Source: SYLG01 sp965226945 (GTDB lineage Bacteria > Planctomycetota > Planctomycetia > Gemmatales > Gemmataceae). Taken from it: DNA of 64,000 bases. The stretch spans positions 5,642,001-5,706,000 of the forward strand of contig OZ245717.1 of assembly GCA_965226945.1 (NCBI GenBank), read 5' to 3'. Made by a program: the position numbers and the translations under genes. The notes under the pieces are model-generated. The model had not been told where the DNA came from. It searched no databases and worked only from the letters and a program-made list of their open reading frames with translations. Shown piece after piece: positions 1 through 11,000 of this stretch. Position 1 is the stretch's first letter; every line of letters starts with the position of its first letter.

Positions 1-2110
1 TCTGGCAAAAAATGCGGACGCCGACAAAACCAAGGTGACCGTTTCCCTTGATCCCTTGCCCAAGGGAGCGACCGGCCTGCGTCTCGAAGCCTTGAGCGAC
101 AAGTCGCTTGGGGGGAACGGCCCGGGCCTGGCGGGTCACGGCAATTTTGTCTTGAGCCACCTGGAACTGAACGCTCGCCAACTGCGCGCTCCCCAGACGC
201 GCTTCGTGCGGATTCGCCATCAAAAGAACGCTTATTTAAATCTGGCCGAAGTCGAAGTCTTTGCCGGTGGCACCAATGTCGCCTTGAAAGGAAAGGCCTC
301 GCAGTCGACCACCGGATTCAATGGTCCGGCCAATCTGGCGATCGACGGCAACACCGACGGGGATCACTCCAAAGGATCCGTGACGCACAATACGGTCAAC
401 GATCCCGACCCCTGGTGGATGGTCGATCTTGGGTCAGATCAGCAAATCGATCAAGTGGTGGTCCACAACCGAACGGACGCGGGAACCTCTGCCCGCCTGG
501 CCGGTGCCGTCGTCGAACTCTTGAACGCCGAAAGCAAAGTGATCTGGCAAAAGCCGATCTCCAAGCCGACGATGCGGCCGATGACGTTTGAAACGAACGA
601 AGGATCGACCATTCCCCTGGAGTTGGCCACTGCGACCCACGAACAAGGTAGCGGATTTACGGCCGCGGCCGCCCTGGGAACCAATCCGCAGTTGGGTTGG
701 GCGCTCGGGGGCAAGCTGGGCACCGCGCAAACGCTCGCGGTGCGCTTTCGCGAACCGCTTGCCGAGGCGACTGGACCCATCGAACTGAAGTTCGATTGCG
801 GCTATGGTGAAAAACACATTCTCGGTCATTTCCGCGTATTGGTCACGACCCAGGCCAATCCCAGTCCCGCCATGGACGCCCAGACCCTCAAGGCTCTACT
901 CGCCCATCCGGAAACGGCGGCCCACAAGTGGCTGGAGCTCTGGTGGGCGACCCAACCGCAAGCCCGCATCTACGCCCGGGAAATCGCCGAGCTCAAGAAA
1001 ACCCGCGATGGAATCACCAAGGAAGTGGTCACCACGCCAATCTTGAGGGAATTGCCCAAGGACAAGCAGCGCAAAACCAAGATTCTGCTCAAGGGGAATT
1101 TCCTCGATCCGGGCGAGGAAGTGAAAGCCTTCCTTCCCGGGGCTTTCGCACCGAAAGCGGCCGACCGATTAACGACCCGGCTCGATTTTGCCAACTGGCT
1201 CGTGTCCGCCGAGAATCCCCTCACGTCCCGGGTTGCGGTCAATCGCCTGTGGGCGCAGATTTTCGGCCGGGGACTGGTTGAAACCGAGGAAGACTTCGGC
1301 ACGATGGGCCAGGCGCCCTCTCACCCCGAGCTACTCGATTGGTTGGCGGTGGAATTTCGCGAATCGGGCTGGGACATCAAGAAGCTCATCACCTTGATTC
1401 TGATGTCGGAAGCCTATGCCGAATCGTCGAGCGTTCGACCCGATCAACTTGAAAAAGATCCGAAGAATCTCTTCTTGGCCCGTGCGCCCAGGTACCGGCT
1501 CGATGCCGAATCGATCCGGGATCAGGCGCTGGCGCTTGGAGGAATCTTGAGCCCGAAAATGTTCGGCCCGTCGGTCTATCCTCCCCAGCCAGGGAATCTC
1601 TGGCAAGCGGCGTTCAATGGCGAGCGCACCTACCCGACGAGCACGGGCGAAGACCGCTACCGGCGCGGCATTTACACCTTTTGGAGGCGGACGGTGCCCT
1701 ACCCGTCGATGCAGGCCTTCGATGCTCCCAGCCGGGAAGCTTGCACGATCCGCCGCATCAGCAGCAACACGCCCTTGCAAGCATTTGTCACCTTGAATGA
1801 TCCCTGTTTTGTCGAGGCGGCCCAGGGATTGGCCAAAAGGATGGCAGCGTTCACCGGCACGACGGAGGAAAAAATCAACCATGCGATGTTGATTTGTCTG
1901 GCTCGTCCCGCGACGCCTGCCGAACTCAAACCTCTGGCTGCTCTCTACGAATCCGAACGGGCCAATTACCTCTCACGCCCTGTTGAAACGGGCAAACTGA
2001 TCGGGGAAATGGCTGCCAAGACGGACCCGGCCAAGGCGGCCGATCTGGCCGCGCTCACGCTGGTGGCCAATGTTCTTTTGAATCTCGATGCCGTTCTGAC
2101 GAGGAATTGA
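1..2110 (+). CDS. DUF1553 (PSD1) protein with discoidin-like domain, 5' end outside window
   Basis: The frame is open from base 2 through a TAA/TGA-free stretch, so the gene starts upstream of the window; the GTG at 35 is only an internal valine. About 702 residues are visible. Bases about 200-570 encode an F5/8 type C (discoidin-like) module (VRIRHQKNAYLNLAEVEVF, then AIDGNTDG and WWMVDLG). Bases about 1160-2000 encode the DUF1553/PSD1 domain (NPLTSRVAVNRLWAQIFG, SHPELLDWLA, NTPLQAFVTLNDPCF). Family members usually carry DUF1549 and often a CxxCH cytochrome module upstream; neither is in view. The stop is four bases before the DUF1501 gene at 2115, the usual planctomycete pairing, so the two are almost certainly co-transcribed. 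Function is not established for the family; an exported, possibly redox or polysaccharide-related role is inference. Confidence 0.9.
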   Translation, partial: LAKNADADKTKVTVSLDPLPKGATGLRLEALSDKSLGGNGPGLAGHGNFVLSHLELNARQLRAPQTRFVRIRHQKNAYLNLAEVEVFAGGTNVALKGKASQSTTGFNGPANLAIDGNTDGDHSKGSVTHNTVNDPDPWWMVDLGSDQQIDQVVVHNRTDAGTSARLAGAVVELLNAESKVIWQKPISKPTMRPMTFETNEGSTIPLELATATHEQGSGFTAAAALGTNPQLGWALGGKLGTAQTLAVRFREPLAEATGPIELKFDCGYGEKHILGHFRVLVTTQANPSPAMDAQTLKALLAHPETAAHKWLELWWATQPQARIYAREIAELKKTRDGITKEVVTTPILRELPKDKQRKTKILLKGNFLDPGEEVKAFLPGAFAPKAADRLTTRLDFANWLVSAENPLTSRVAVNRLWAQIFGRGLVETEEDFGTMGQAPSHPELLDWLAVEFRESGWDIKKLITLILMSEAYAESSSVRPDQLEKDPKNLFLARAPRYRLDAESIRDQALALGGILSPKMFGPSVYPPQPGNLWQAAFNGERTYPTSTGEDRYRRGIYTFWRRTVPYPSMQAFDAPSREACTIRRISSNTPLQAFVTLNDPCFVEAAQGLAKRMAAFTGTTEEKINHAMLICLARPATPAELKPLAALYESERANYLSRPVETGKLIGEMAAKTDPAKAADLAALTLVANVLLNLDAVLTRN

Positions 2111-2114
2111 AGCG

Positions 2115-3560
2115 ATGGCTCTCCCACTGCATCTGGAACAGCTCCGGCTTCGCACCCGCCGCCACTTTTTGAAAGATTCCCCTCTCGCCCTGGGCGCCAT
2201 GGCGCTTCTGGGCATGAATCAGGGATCAGTAAAAGCCGACAGTCCCTTGCGGCCGCGCGCCTCCTCAAAACAGGGAAAAGCCAAGGCGGTCATCTATTTG
2301 CACATGTCGGGGTCGCCTCCCCAGCAGGATTTATTCGATTACAAACCCGAACTGGTCAAATACAACTTGAAGCCATGTCCCGACGAATTCTTGAAGGGAC
2401 AACGCTTTGCGTTCATTAAAGGCCACCCGGTGCTTTTGGGCACGCCTTACCAGTTCGCTCCTCGAGGACCGTCGGGGGCGATGGTGAGCAGCATTTTGCC
2501 GAATTTTCATCAAGTCGCGCACCACGCCACGATCATTCGCTCGCTGAAAACCAAGGAATTCAATCACGCGCCTGCGGAACTGTTCATCCATACGGGCGAG
2601 AACCGGCCGGGATATCCCTCCATGGGATCCTGGGCCACGTATGGGCTCGGTTCACCCAATGCGAATCTGCCCGGTTTCATCGTGATGGTTTCCGGCGGCA
2701 CCGATCCGACGGCGGGCAAAAGCGTCTGGGGAAGCGGTTTTCTTCCCTCGGTTTACCAGGGGGTGCAGTGCCGCGGCGGTACCGAGCCCATTTTCTATGT
2801 CGCCGATCCTCCGGGAATCGATCGGGCAGGGCGGCGCCGTAGCCTCGATGCGCTCAAGACGCTCAACGAGATGGAAGCGGCCAAGGTGGGCGACCCGGAA
2901 ACCTTGACCCGCATCGAGCAATATGAACTGGCGTTTCGCATGCAGACGTCCGTGCCCGAGGTGATGGATATCACCCGGGAGACGCAGCAGACTTTGGGCA
3001 TGTATGGCGCGCAACCAGGGGCGAGTTCGTTTGCGAACAACTGCTTGCTCGCTCGGCGGATGGTCGAGCGCGGCGTTCGCTATATCCAGCTATTCGACTG
3101 GGGTTGGGATACCCATGGCACCGGGCCGGGCGACGACATTGTGAACGCTCTTCCCAAAAAATGCCAGGAAGTCGACAAACCGATCGCCGCGCTTTTGGCC
3201 GATCTGGAGCGGCGGGGCATGCTGGAAGATGTGCTGGTTGTGTGGGGCGGGGAGTTTGGGCGGACCAGCATGAATGAGGCCCGTGGCGGCTCCAAATACC
3301 TGGGGAGAGACCATCACCCCCATTGCATGACGATCTGGATGGCGGGGGCGGGGGTCAAGAAGGGCTTTGCCCTGGGCAAAACCGACGATCTGGGTTACCA
3401 GGTCGCGGAAAATCCGGTCGAAGTTCACGACGTTCAGGCCACCATCCTCCATCTGTTGGGGTTTGACCCCTTCACCTTCTCTCACAAATACCAAGGGCTG
3501 GAAGCACGCCTCATCGGTCCCGCCGAAGGGCCGCGCATCCTCCATGAACTCTTAGCCTAA
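2115..3560 (+). CDS. DUF1501 (sulfatase-fold) exported protein
   Basis: A 481-residue protein of the DUF1501 family, which has an alkaline-phosphatase/sulfatase-like fold. The N-terminus has a twin-arginine leader (RTRRHFLKDS, residues about 13-22) followed by a short hydrophobic stretch, so Tat export is expected. Family hallmarks are IYLHMSGSPPQQDLFDYKPE near residue 60, GVRYIQLFDWGWDTHG near 320 and VVWGGEFGRT near 375, with the DHHPHCMTIWMAGAGVKKG block after it. It starts four bases after the preceding DUF1553 gene, and DUF1553-DUF1501 gene pairs are typical of planctomycetes. Catalytic activity is unproven for this family; a hydrolase acting on sulfated or phosphorylated substrates is inference from fold. 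Confidence 0.9.
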   Translation: MALPLHLEQLRLRTRRHFLKDSPLALGAMALLGMNQGSVKADSPLRPRASSKQGKAKAVIYLHMSGSPPQQDLFDYKPELVKYNLKPCPDEFLKGQRFAFIKGHPVLLGTPYQFAPRGPSGAMVSSILPNFHQVAHHATIIRSLKTKEFNHAPAELFIHTGENRPGYPSMGSWATYGLGSPNANLPGFIVMVSGGTDPTAGKSVWGSGFLPSVYQGVQCRGGTEPIFYVADPPGIDRAGRRRSLDALKTLNEMEAAKVGDPETLTRIEQYELAFRMQTSVPEVMDITRETQQTLGMYGAQPGASSFANNCLLARRMVERGVRYIQLFDWGWDTHGTGPGDDIVNALPKKCQEVDKPIAALLADLERRGMLEDVLVVWGGEFGRTSMNEARGGSKYLGRDHHPHCMTIWMAGAGVKKGFALGKTDDLGYQVAENPVEVHDVQATILHLLGFDPFTFSHKYQGLEARLIGPAEGPRILHELLA

Positions 3561-3703
3561 CTCCTTCGATCGATCCCCGCGACTCTTCCCCAGGCCGATG
3601 CGGAGCCTACTTTTTGAAGTCAGGCCCCGGTCAAATCGGGCAGTGGCGAACTGTTTTTGTAAAATGGCCCGGTAACTCTCCATGAATTCACAATGAGGGT
3701 CAA

Positions 3704-4669
3704 ATGACTCAGACCTCTTTCGTCCGCGGCCGAATTTACGACGACATCACGCAATGCGTGGGCAACACGCCTCTCATTCGCTTAAGACGAGTGGTCGATG
3801 ATGCCAAGGCGACCGTGGTCGCCAAGATGGAGAACTTCAATCCGTTGTGGTCGGTCAAGGATCGCATCGGCGTGGCGATGATCGACGCGGGCGAAAAGGA
3901 AGGCAAGATCAAGCCCGATACGGTCATCATCGAACCGACTTCGGGAAACACCGGCATTGGCCTGGCGTTTGCGTGCGCCGCCCGCGGCTACCGGCTGATC
4001 GTGACGATGCCCGAGACGATGAGCCTGGAAAGGCGCCGCCTTTTGAAGGCGTTCGGCGCGGAAATCGTGCTGACTCCCGGCGATCAGGGCATGCGCGGCG
4101 CGGTGCAAAAAGCCGCGGAAATGACCGAGCAGACCCCCAACTCGTTCATGCCGATGCAGTTTGACAACCCGGCCAACCCAGAAATTCACCGCAAAACGAC
4201 CGCCGAAGAAATCTGGCGCGATACCGACGGCAAGATCGACATCCTGGTGTGCGGCGTCGGCACCGGCGGCACGATCACCGGTTGCGCCGAAGTGCTCAAA
4301 AAACGCAAACCCGGCCTCAAGGCGATCGCGGTGGAACCGGTAACCAGCCCCGTCATCACGCAGAAAATGGCCGGCCAGGAAATCAAACCCGGCCGCCACA
4401 AGATCCAGGGGATCGGCGCTGGTTTTATTCCCGGCGTGCTCAATACGGGTGTCATCGACGAGGTCATTCAGGTAACCGATGACGATTCGTTCGCCATGGC
4501 GCGCCGCCTTGCCAAGGAAGAAGGCATGCTGTGCGGCATCAGTTGCGGCGCGGCCGCGCACGCGGCCTTGCTCGTGGCGCAGCGCCCCGAAAACGCCGGC
4601 AAATTGATCGTGGTCGTCCTGCCCGATCTGGGCGAGCGCTACTTGAGCACCCCGCTTTTCCCTGAATAA
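3704..4669 (+). CDS. cysK: Cysteine synthase A (O-acetylserine sulfhydrylase)
   Basis: A 321-residue PLP-dependent enzyme of cysteine biosynthesis (O-acetylserine + sulfide to cysteine), cytoplasmic. The PLP lysine is K52 in SVKDR. The substrate loop TSGNTG lies at about 79-84, the phosphate-binding GVGTGGT near 185, and GISCGAA near the C-terminus, all intact. The N-terminus is about ten residues longer than in typical CysK. ATG 3704 is preceded by a GAGG at 3695-3698. A TAAAAT hexamer at 3660-3665 could be a -10 element, without a convincing -35. No cysE or sulfate-reduction gene is adjacent. It stands alone between the DUF1501 gene and a strong terminator at 4712. A cystathionine beta-synthase-like relative is possible but the length and motifs fit CysK best. 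Confidence 0.93.
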   Translation: MTQTSFVRGRIYDDITQCVGNTPLIRLRRVVDDAKATVVAKMENFNPLWSVKDRIGVAMIDAGEKEGKIKPDTVIIEPTSGNTGIGLAFACAARGYRLIVTMPETMSLERRRLLKAFGAEIVLTPGDQGMRGAVQKAAEMTEQTPNSFMPMQFDNPANPEIHRKTTAEEIWRDTDGKIDILVCGVGTGGTITGCAEVLKKRKPGLKAIAVEPVTSPVITQKMAGQEIKPGRHKIQGIGAGFIPGVLNTGVIDEVIQVTDDDSFAMARRLAKEEGMLCGISCGAAAHAALLVAQRPENAGKLIVVVLPDLGERYLSTPLFPE

Positions 4670-4711
4670 TCGCCGGGAAGCGGCTCGCTGACGACAAAGA
4701 AAAGCTAGAAG

Positions 4712-4762
4712 AACCCCAGCAACTGATATCTGGCGAAGGTGCCGGTTGTTGGGGTTTTTGTT
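4712..4762 (+). terminator. Intrinsic terminator of the cysteine synthase gene
   Basis: AACCCCAGCAAC at 4712-4723 pairs with GTTGTTGGGGTT at 4745-4756 (12 bp with one G-U), followed by a T-rich tail. The long loop can form a smaller internal hairpin. Confidence 0.8.
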
Positions 4763-5076
4763 TTCATTACGGCAATGGCAAGGCCTGCTTTATTGTTCTA
4801 AATTTCCAAACTTGCAAAGTCTCCCAAATCGTTAATACATCCTCCCAATCCCCCTGTTTTTCTGCCAGCTTTCCCTTTCCTCAGCCGAATTAAGAAGTGA
4901 GTCACCGTATTCCGGAGTCAATCCGGGGGCGTGGATCGTTCGTCGAAGGTCTGTCCGTCCTTGCCAGGGACGGTTCTCGGGCTTTCCGGACGTTCCCTGC
5001 CGGCCTCCTTCCCTAACGGGAAGGAATATGGTCGGGCTCGGTAGCGAGCAGTTGGTGGCCACCTTGAGGTGAGCAC
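4763..5076 (+). promoter_or_regulatory. Non-coding leader of the giant gene with several hairpins
   Basis: This gene-free stretch (4670-5076 including the terminator) holds no convincing ORF. Its last 170 bases contain a series of short inverted repeats: CCGGA/TCCGG (4912-4926), CCGTCC/GGACGG (about 4958-4976), CCTTCCC-TAAC-GGGAAGG (about 5010-5027) and GCTCG-GTAG-CGAGC (about 5036-5050). They end just before the SD GAGGTGAG at 5066-5073. A structured 5' untranslated region is plausible. It does not match any riboswitch consensus I know. Confidence 0.35.
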
Positions 5077-8000
5077 ATGTCAGCATCTGAATCGGTTCGT
5101 GGTTGGTTGGGTCGGTGGATGCGTAAGAGCGGAGCGGTTCCTCAGAACCGACCGCTGACGCGCAACCCCTCCCTCGAAATATTGGAAGAGCGCGCGGTTC
5201 CGACGGTCTATGTCGTCAACACCACCCGGGATGAGGTCGAGCCCAAAACGGACGGCTTACTCACCTTGCGTGAAGCGGTTCTGGCCGCCAACACCGGCAA
5301 GCAGGTGGGCGATGCTCCGGCCGGCACCGGCGTCGATACGATCCTGTTCGATGCGAGCCTTGCCGGGGAAGCGATCCCGCTGCAGATCACCGGCGATAAC
5401 TCGTTCGGTGCTTCCGCGCTGGCGGTGACCCGGACCTTGACGATCAACGGGCTTCCGGCGGGAACGCTGAGGTCGGTCACCATCGCCAACGACTCGAACT
5501 TTGGCGATCGGCGTATTTTCCTGGTGGGTCAGGGCGCGACCCTGAACCTGACCGACGTGATCATCGCGGATGGACGGGCAGTGGGTCAGACGGGGTTTGG
5601 CGGAACCAACGGCGGCGGCGGCGGTGGCGGCGGCGCGGGCATGGGCGGCGCCATTTTCAATCAGGGCACATTGAATGCCACCCAAACAACATTTCGCGAT
5701 AACGAGGCCGTTGGCGGCGCGGGCGGTGCCGGCGGTCTGGCTCCCGCGGCGAATGCGTCAGGCGGCAAGGGCGGCGGAGTCAGCGGCGGCGCGGGCGGCA
5801 GTGCCAACATTCCCGGTTTGCCCGGTGGCTTTGGCTCCGGTGGCGGCGGCGGCGGCGGTCGCGGGGCGACGGCAAGTGGCGCGGGCGGATTTTCCTCGGT
5901 CAACGGTGTTGGCGGCGGCGCGGGCGGCGGGTCGGCCACGACCAATAGCGCCGATCCCGATTACGGCGGACGCCAGGTCGTCTATGGCGGCCGCGGCGGC
6001 GCGGGCAACCAGACGCAAGGCGGAGCCGGGGGCGGTGGCGCCGGCATGGGCGGCGCGATCTTCAACTTCGGCGGTTCGGTTTCGATAGTCAATTCGACCT
6101 TCGGCAATAACGATGCCCGCGGCGGCCTGGCCGGTGTCGGCGGCACGAACGCTGCGGCCGGTTTGGGACTTGGCGGAGCGATTTTCTCGCAAAATGGATT
6201 CCTCAGGCTCGACAACTCGACCGCCGCGCAAAACAGCGCCGATCAAGGCGGCGCCATCTTTGCTCAAGCCGATGGCACCACGGCCAGCCTGATTCTTAAC
6301 AGCACGATCGCCGCGCAGTCGGGCGGAACGTCGGATGTCGCGGCCCGCAACCTCAACGGCGGTCACCTCAACGCTTCGGGTCAGGCCAACCTCATTCAAA
6401 ACCTCGATGGCGGCGGCATCATCCCCGCCTCGATCGTGGCGGTTTCCACCGATCCCCAGCTGAGCGCACTGGCCAACAATGGCGGTCCCACGCCCACTTT
6501 CGAACTCAGGCCGGGCAGCCCCGCGGCCAACGCCGGCGCCAATGTGCTCTTCTTGACGACCGACCAGCGCGGCCCCGGCTTCCCGCGCGTGCTTGGCGGC
6601 AAGATCGACATCGGCGCATTCGAACTCGCCGACGCCACCGTACCCCATGTGCTTTCGATCGTCCGGTCGAGCCCATCGGGTCAGGCGACCAACGCCAGCC
6701 AGGTAACCTATCGCGTCAATTTCGATCAGGCGGTCAGCGGCGTCAGCGCCGCGAACTTCGCTCTGGTCGGCACCGGCATGGGTAACGCCTCGATCCTTTC
6801 GGTTCAGCCCGTGGGCGGTTCGACCCCCGCCACCTCGTACCTGGTCACCGTGCAAACGGGCGGCGACGGAACGCTGGGCCTGAGCCAGATTCAGCCGGGC
6901 ACCATCGTCAACAACCTGGGCAACAAACTTTCCGGTTCCTTTACCGGCGATTTTTACACGGTCAACCGCACCGCTCCCGCCGTGGTCGGCATCAACCTGA
7001 TCGACGCCAATCCGACCAATTCGACCACCCTGCGCTTCATGGTGGTTTTCAGCAAGGACATCCTTGCCAGCACGATCGGCAAGAACAACTTCTCGCTCGA
7101 TCTGTCGGGCGTCAACGCCACGATCGACTCGGTGCTGCCGAACAATCCGGGCGACACGGCCTCGAGCACCTTCGTGGTGACCGTGAAGGTCGCGTCGGGT
7201 AGCGGGCGCGTCGCGCTCAATCTGACCAACGCCGCCGGAATCACCGATACGCTGGGCAACCCCCTTCAGGGAGCGTTCTTCTCCACGATCGGTTACGATT
7301 TCGACGCGACTCAGCCCAATGTGGCCTCGATCATTCCGATCAACGGCGGCATTGTCGCTTCCGATGGCTCGATCGAATTCGAGGTGAAATTCACCAAGCC
7401 TATGGACCGGGAGACCTTCACTCCCGCCGACATCGATTTGACCTTCACCGGTTCGCTTTCCGGTTCGAAGGGAAGCGTTTCGGGCGCCGAAGACACCTAC
7501 CGTTTCCGGGTCAACGGCATTTTCGGCAACGGCACGATCAAGATCGCGATCAAGAACAACGCGCTCATCTTCGACACCCTGGGCAACCAGCTCGGCGCGG
7601 GCGGATCTTCTACGATTTCGGGGGTCACCCGGTTCACTCCAAGCGTCGCGTCGATTGTTCCTTCGACGACCGCCCCGACCAACGGCCCCAACCTGATCTT
7701 TGATGTTCTGTTTTCCAACGCCATTCAGTCGGCCACGGTCAGCGCCGCCGACTTCATCCTCGTGGGTGATGGCAAGTCGATTGGCCGCGTCGTTTCCGCC
7801 ACGGTGGATGCCAATAATCCCGCGCTCTTCCATGTGGTTGTCAGCGGCTTGGCGGGCCAGGGGCGCCTTGGCCTCGACATCAGTCCCGCCGCCGTCATCA
7901 TCGATACCCTCGGTGCCCAGGTGATCGGCGGCTTTGCCGACGGTCAGTTCGCCTTTGTCGACACCGTCGGTCCGATTGTCAACGACATCATCCCGCTCGA

Positions 8001-11000
8001 CTCCAACCCCACCAACCAGACCACGTTGCGCTTCTCGGTCACCTTCAACAAGCAACTGAATCCGGCCACCGTGACCGCGGCCGGGTTTAGCCTGATTCAA
8101 CCCCAGGGCGGCACCTGGGCGGTCAATTCGGTTGCTCCCGATCCGCTCAAGCCCAACACCTACATCGTCACGGTCAAGGCGAGCGGAGCCATCGGCAATG
8201 GCGACCTGTTCCTTACCGTGCCGGCCAACGGCTCGATCAAGGATCTGGCCGGCAACGGCGTGGCCACCGCCTTCAACCAGGGCCAGCCGTACCGCGTCAC
8301 GAGCATTAGCCCCGCGGTCGAAACGATCGTCACGCTCGATGCCAACCCGACCAAGGCCAGCCTGCTTGGCTACCTCGTGACCTTCAGTCAGGATGTCGAC
8401 CCGACCACGGTCAATCCCGAAGACTTCGTGCTCATCACCCAGCCGCTTCCTGGCCAATCGGTCGGTTACGCCCGCGGCGTGGTCTCCACGATTACCGGGA
8501 CCGGCAATCAGTTCCAGGTTTATGTCACGATTACCGACGGCGATGGCCGCCTGCGTCTTGAAGTGGCCCAGGGTGCCGATATCCGCAACCTCGCCGGCGA
8601 AAAGTTAAACACCACGGGTCTGATGCCGGGCGCCTCGTACGACATTTTGTACCAGCCGCCGACCGTGGTAGATGCCGTTGCCCAACCGCCCGCCAAGAGC
8701 GGCCAGCCGACCGTCGCCTTCATTGTCACCTTCAGCCAGCAGATGGACCCGGCCACGGTGACCGCGGCCAACTTCCAGGTCATTTCCCAGGGGCTTTCGG
8801 GCGGTGCGTTCGTATCGAGCGTCGTCCCCGTACCGGGATCGCAAAATGTCTCGTTCTATGTGAATGTCTCCGGTTACTCCGGTGTGGGAACGCTCAAGCT
8901 GGATGTGCTTGGCGGCAAGGGAGCCACCGACGCGGTAGGCAATGCCTTGCTGACCGGTTTGCCGGCTCGCAGCGTCTACACGATCGACACGATCGCCGCT
9001 TCGGTGCTTTCGATTAACCCGGTCAAACCGGGCACCAATCAATCGACCATGGGCTTCTTCATCACTTTCAATGCCCCCATCGACGAATCGACCATCACGG
9101 CTCAAAGCTTTTTGATTGCAACCACCGGCACTGCCACCGGCACGATCAAGATCTTCCCGCCGGCAGGTCCGGCTCCCGAAGGGCTTGCCAGCTACCCCTA
9201 CTATTTCGAAGTGCAAAATATCTCGGGCAATGGACTGCTCCGGGTCAATTTGGCCCCGAATTCGGGAATCCTCGATACCTACGGCAACGCGGTCGAACCG
9301 GCCGGATTCACCGGCAGCCCACTGCAGGTGATTCCCGCGTCGAACAAGCCGACGGTCACTTCGATCATCACGACTTCGCCCAATCCCTTGTTTGGAAATA
9401 CGGCGCAGTTCAAGATCACCTTCAGCCAAAACATGGACCTGTCCACGATCACGCCGGCCGAACTGGCGCTGGTCAGATCGGCGGGCTTGCAAGGGGTTAT
9501 CACCAAGATCGAAGGCAGCGGCACGCAGTTCACCGTCACCGTCGAAAACATCAGCGGCATCGGAACGCTCCAACTCATCGTTCCCAACGGTTCGACCATT
9601 GCCGACATCGCGGGCAATGTGCTCGCCGCGGGGTTCACGACGGGACCAAGCTATTCGGTCAATACGCTCAGCCCGAGCGTCAAGCAGATCACCCAGGCGA
9701 ACCCCGAACTCGACCACACCAACTCTCAGGGTGTGATCTTCCGGGTCCAATTTGCCCAACCGATCAACGGCGGCCTCGATATCACCAACTACGTCGCCAA
9801 ATTCACCGGCACCTTGAACGGCTCGGTGAATATGGTGACCGTTGATCCAGCCGATCCGAATCCGTCGCAGCCCTCGATTTTCTTGGTCCGGGTTTCCACC
9901 ATTGGTCAAGGAACCGTGGCGCTGACCGTACCGGCCAATGCGAAAATCACCAGCCTTGCCGGCACTCCCTTTTCGGTCGCCTTCAGCGCGAGCCAGGTTT
10001 ATACGATCGACAACCAGGTGCCCGTGGTCACCACGAGCATTCCGGAAAATCTCGGCCCCATCTCCACCAGCCAGCTTTCGTTCATTCTGACCTTCTCCGA
10101 GCCGGTGCTCACCTCCACCGTCACTTCCGCGGCCTTGACGCTGGCGCTTCAAGGAACTCTGACGGGAACGATCGGCGCGATCACCCCGCTCAACCCGGGC
10201 AACGGCAGCGCCTCGCAATTCCAGGTTCAGGTCATCAACCTCGTGGGAACCGGCACGGTTTCCGTCGGTGTTAAAGTCAATTCGGGTATCAAGGACTCGT
10301 TTGGCAACACCCTGGTGGACGGCTTCTCAAGCGGCGTGGCGGCCCTGATCAATCAGGTGGCCCCCAAGGCGACCTCCATCGTCGTTGCTTCGACGGTGCC
10401 GGTCACCACGGGCGTGGCCAGCTTCCGCGTGCTCTTTGACAAGCCGATCAACCCCTTCACCGTCAATCCTTCCGATTTCCAGATCGTCGGCAATCCAGGC
10501 GCCGCGATTACGAGCATCATCGCCGACGATGCGACCAACATGACGATGCGCGTCACGATTTCCGGATTGTCCGGCTACGGTCCGGTGCAGTTGAATCTGC
10601 GCGCCGACGCCACGATCCGCGATTTCGCCGGCAACCTGATCGAGCAAAAAGAATTGACCGGGCCGGCGGTGCAAGTCATTGCCGTCGCGCCGGGCGTCAA
10701 GTCGATCTCAAGCGATGTCGCGAAAACCAACTCCGCGTTTGTCGAATTCAGGGTGCAGTTCAACCAGGCGATGATCCTGACTTCGGTCAAGGCTTCCGAC
10801 TTCCTGCTTCAGACGACCGGAAGCTTGAACGGAAGCATCGTCTCGGTTTCGGCGACGGGTGCCGGCGGCACCGACTTTGTCGTGCGCGTGGGTAACCTTA
10901 CCGGCGAGGGGTCGCTCTCGTTAGGTGTGTCCAATATCTCGGGCATAAAAAACTCGATCGGTACGCCCTTGGCCAACGGCTACGATCCTTCCATCGCGAC

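Noticed and set aside
5758..8457. 899-residue antisense reading frame under the giant gene
   Set aside because: It is a shadow of the GC-rich codon usage on the plus strand. It has a low-complexity, Arg/Gly/Asp-rich composition and no recognisable domain or start signal.
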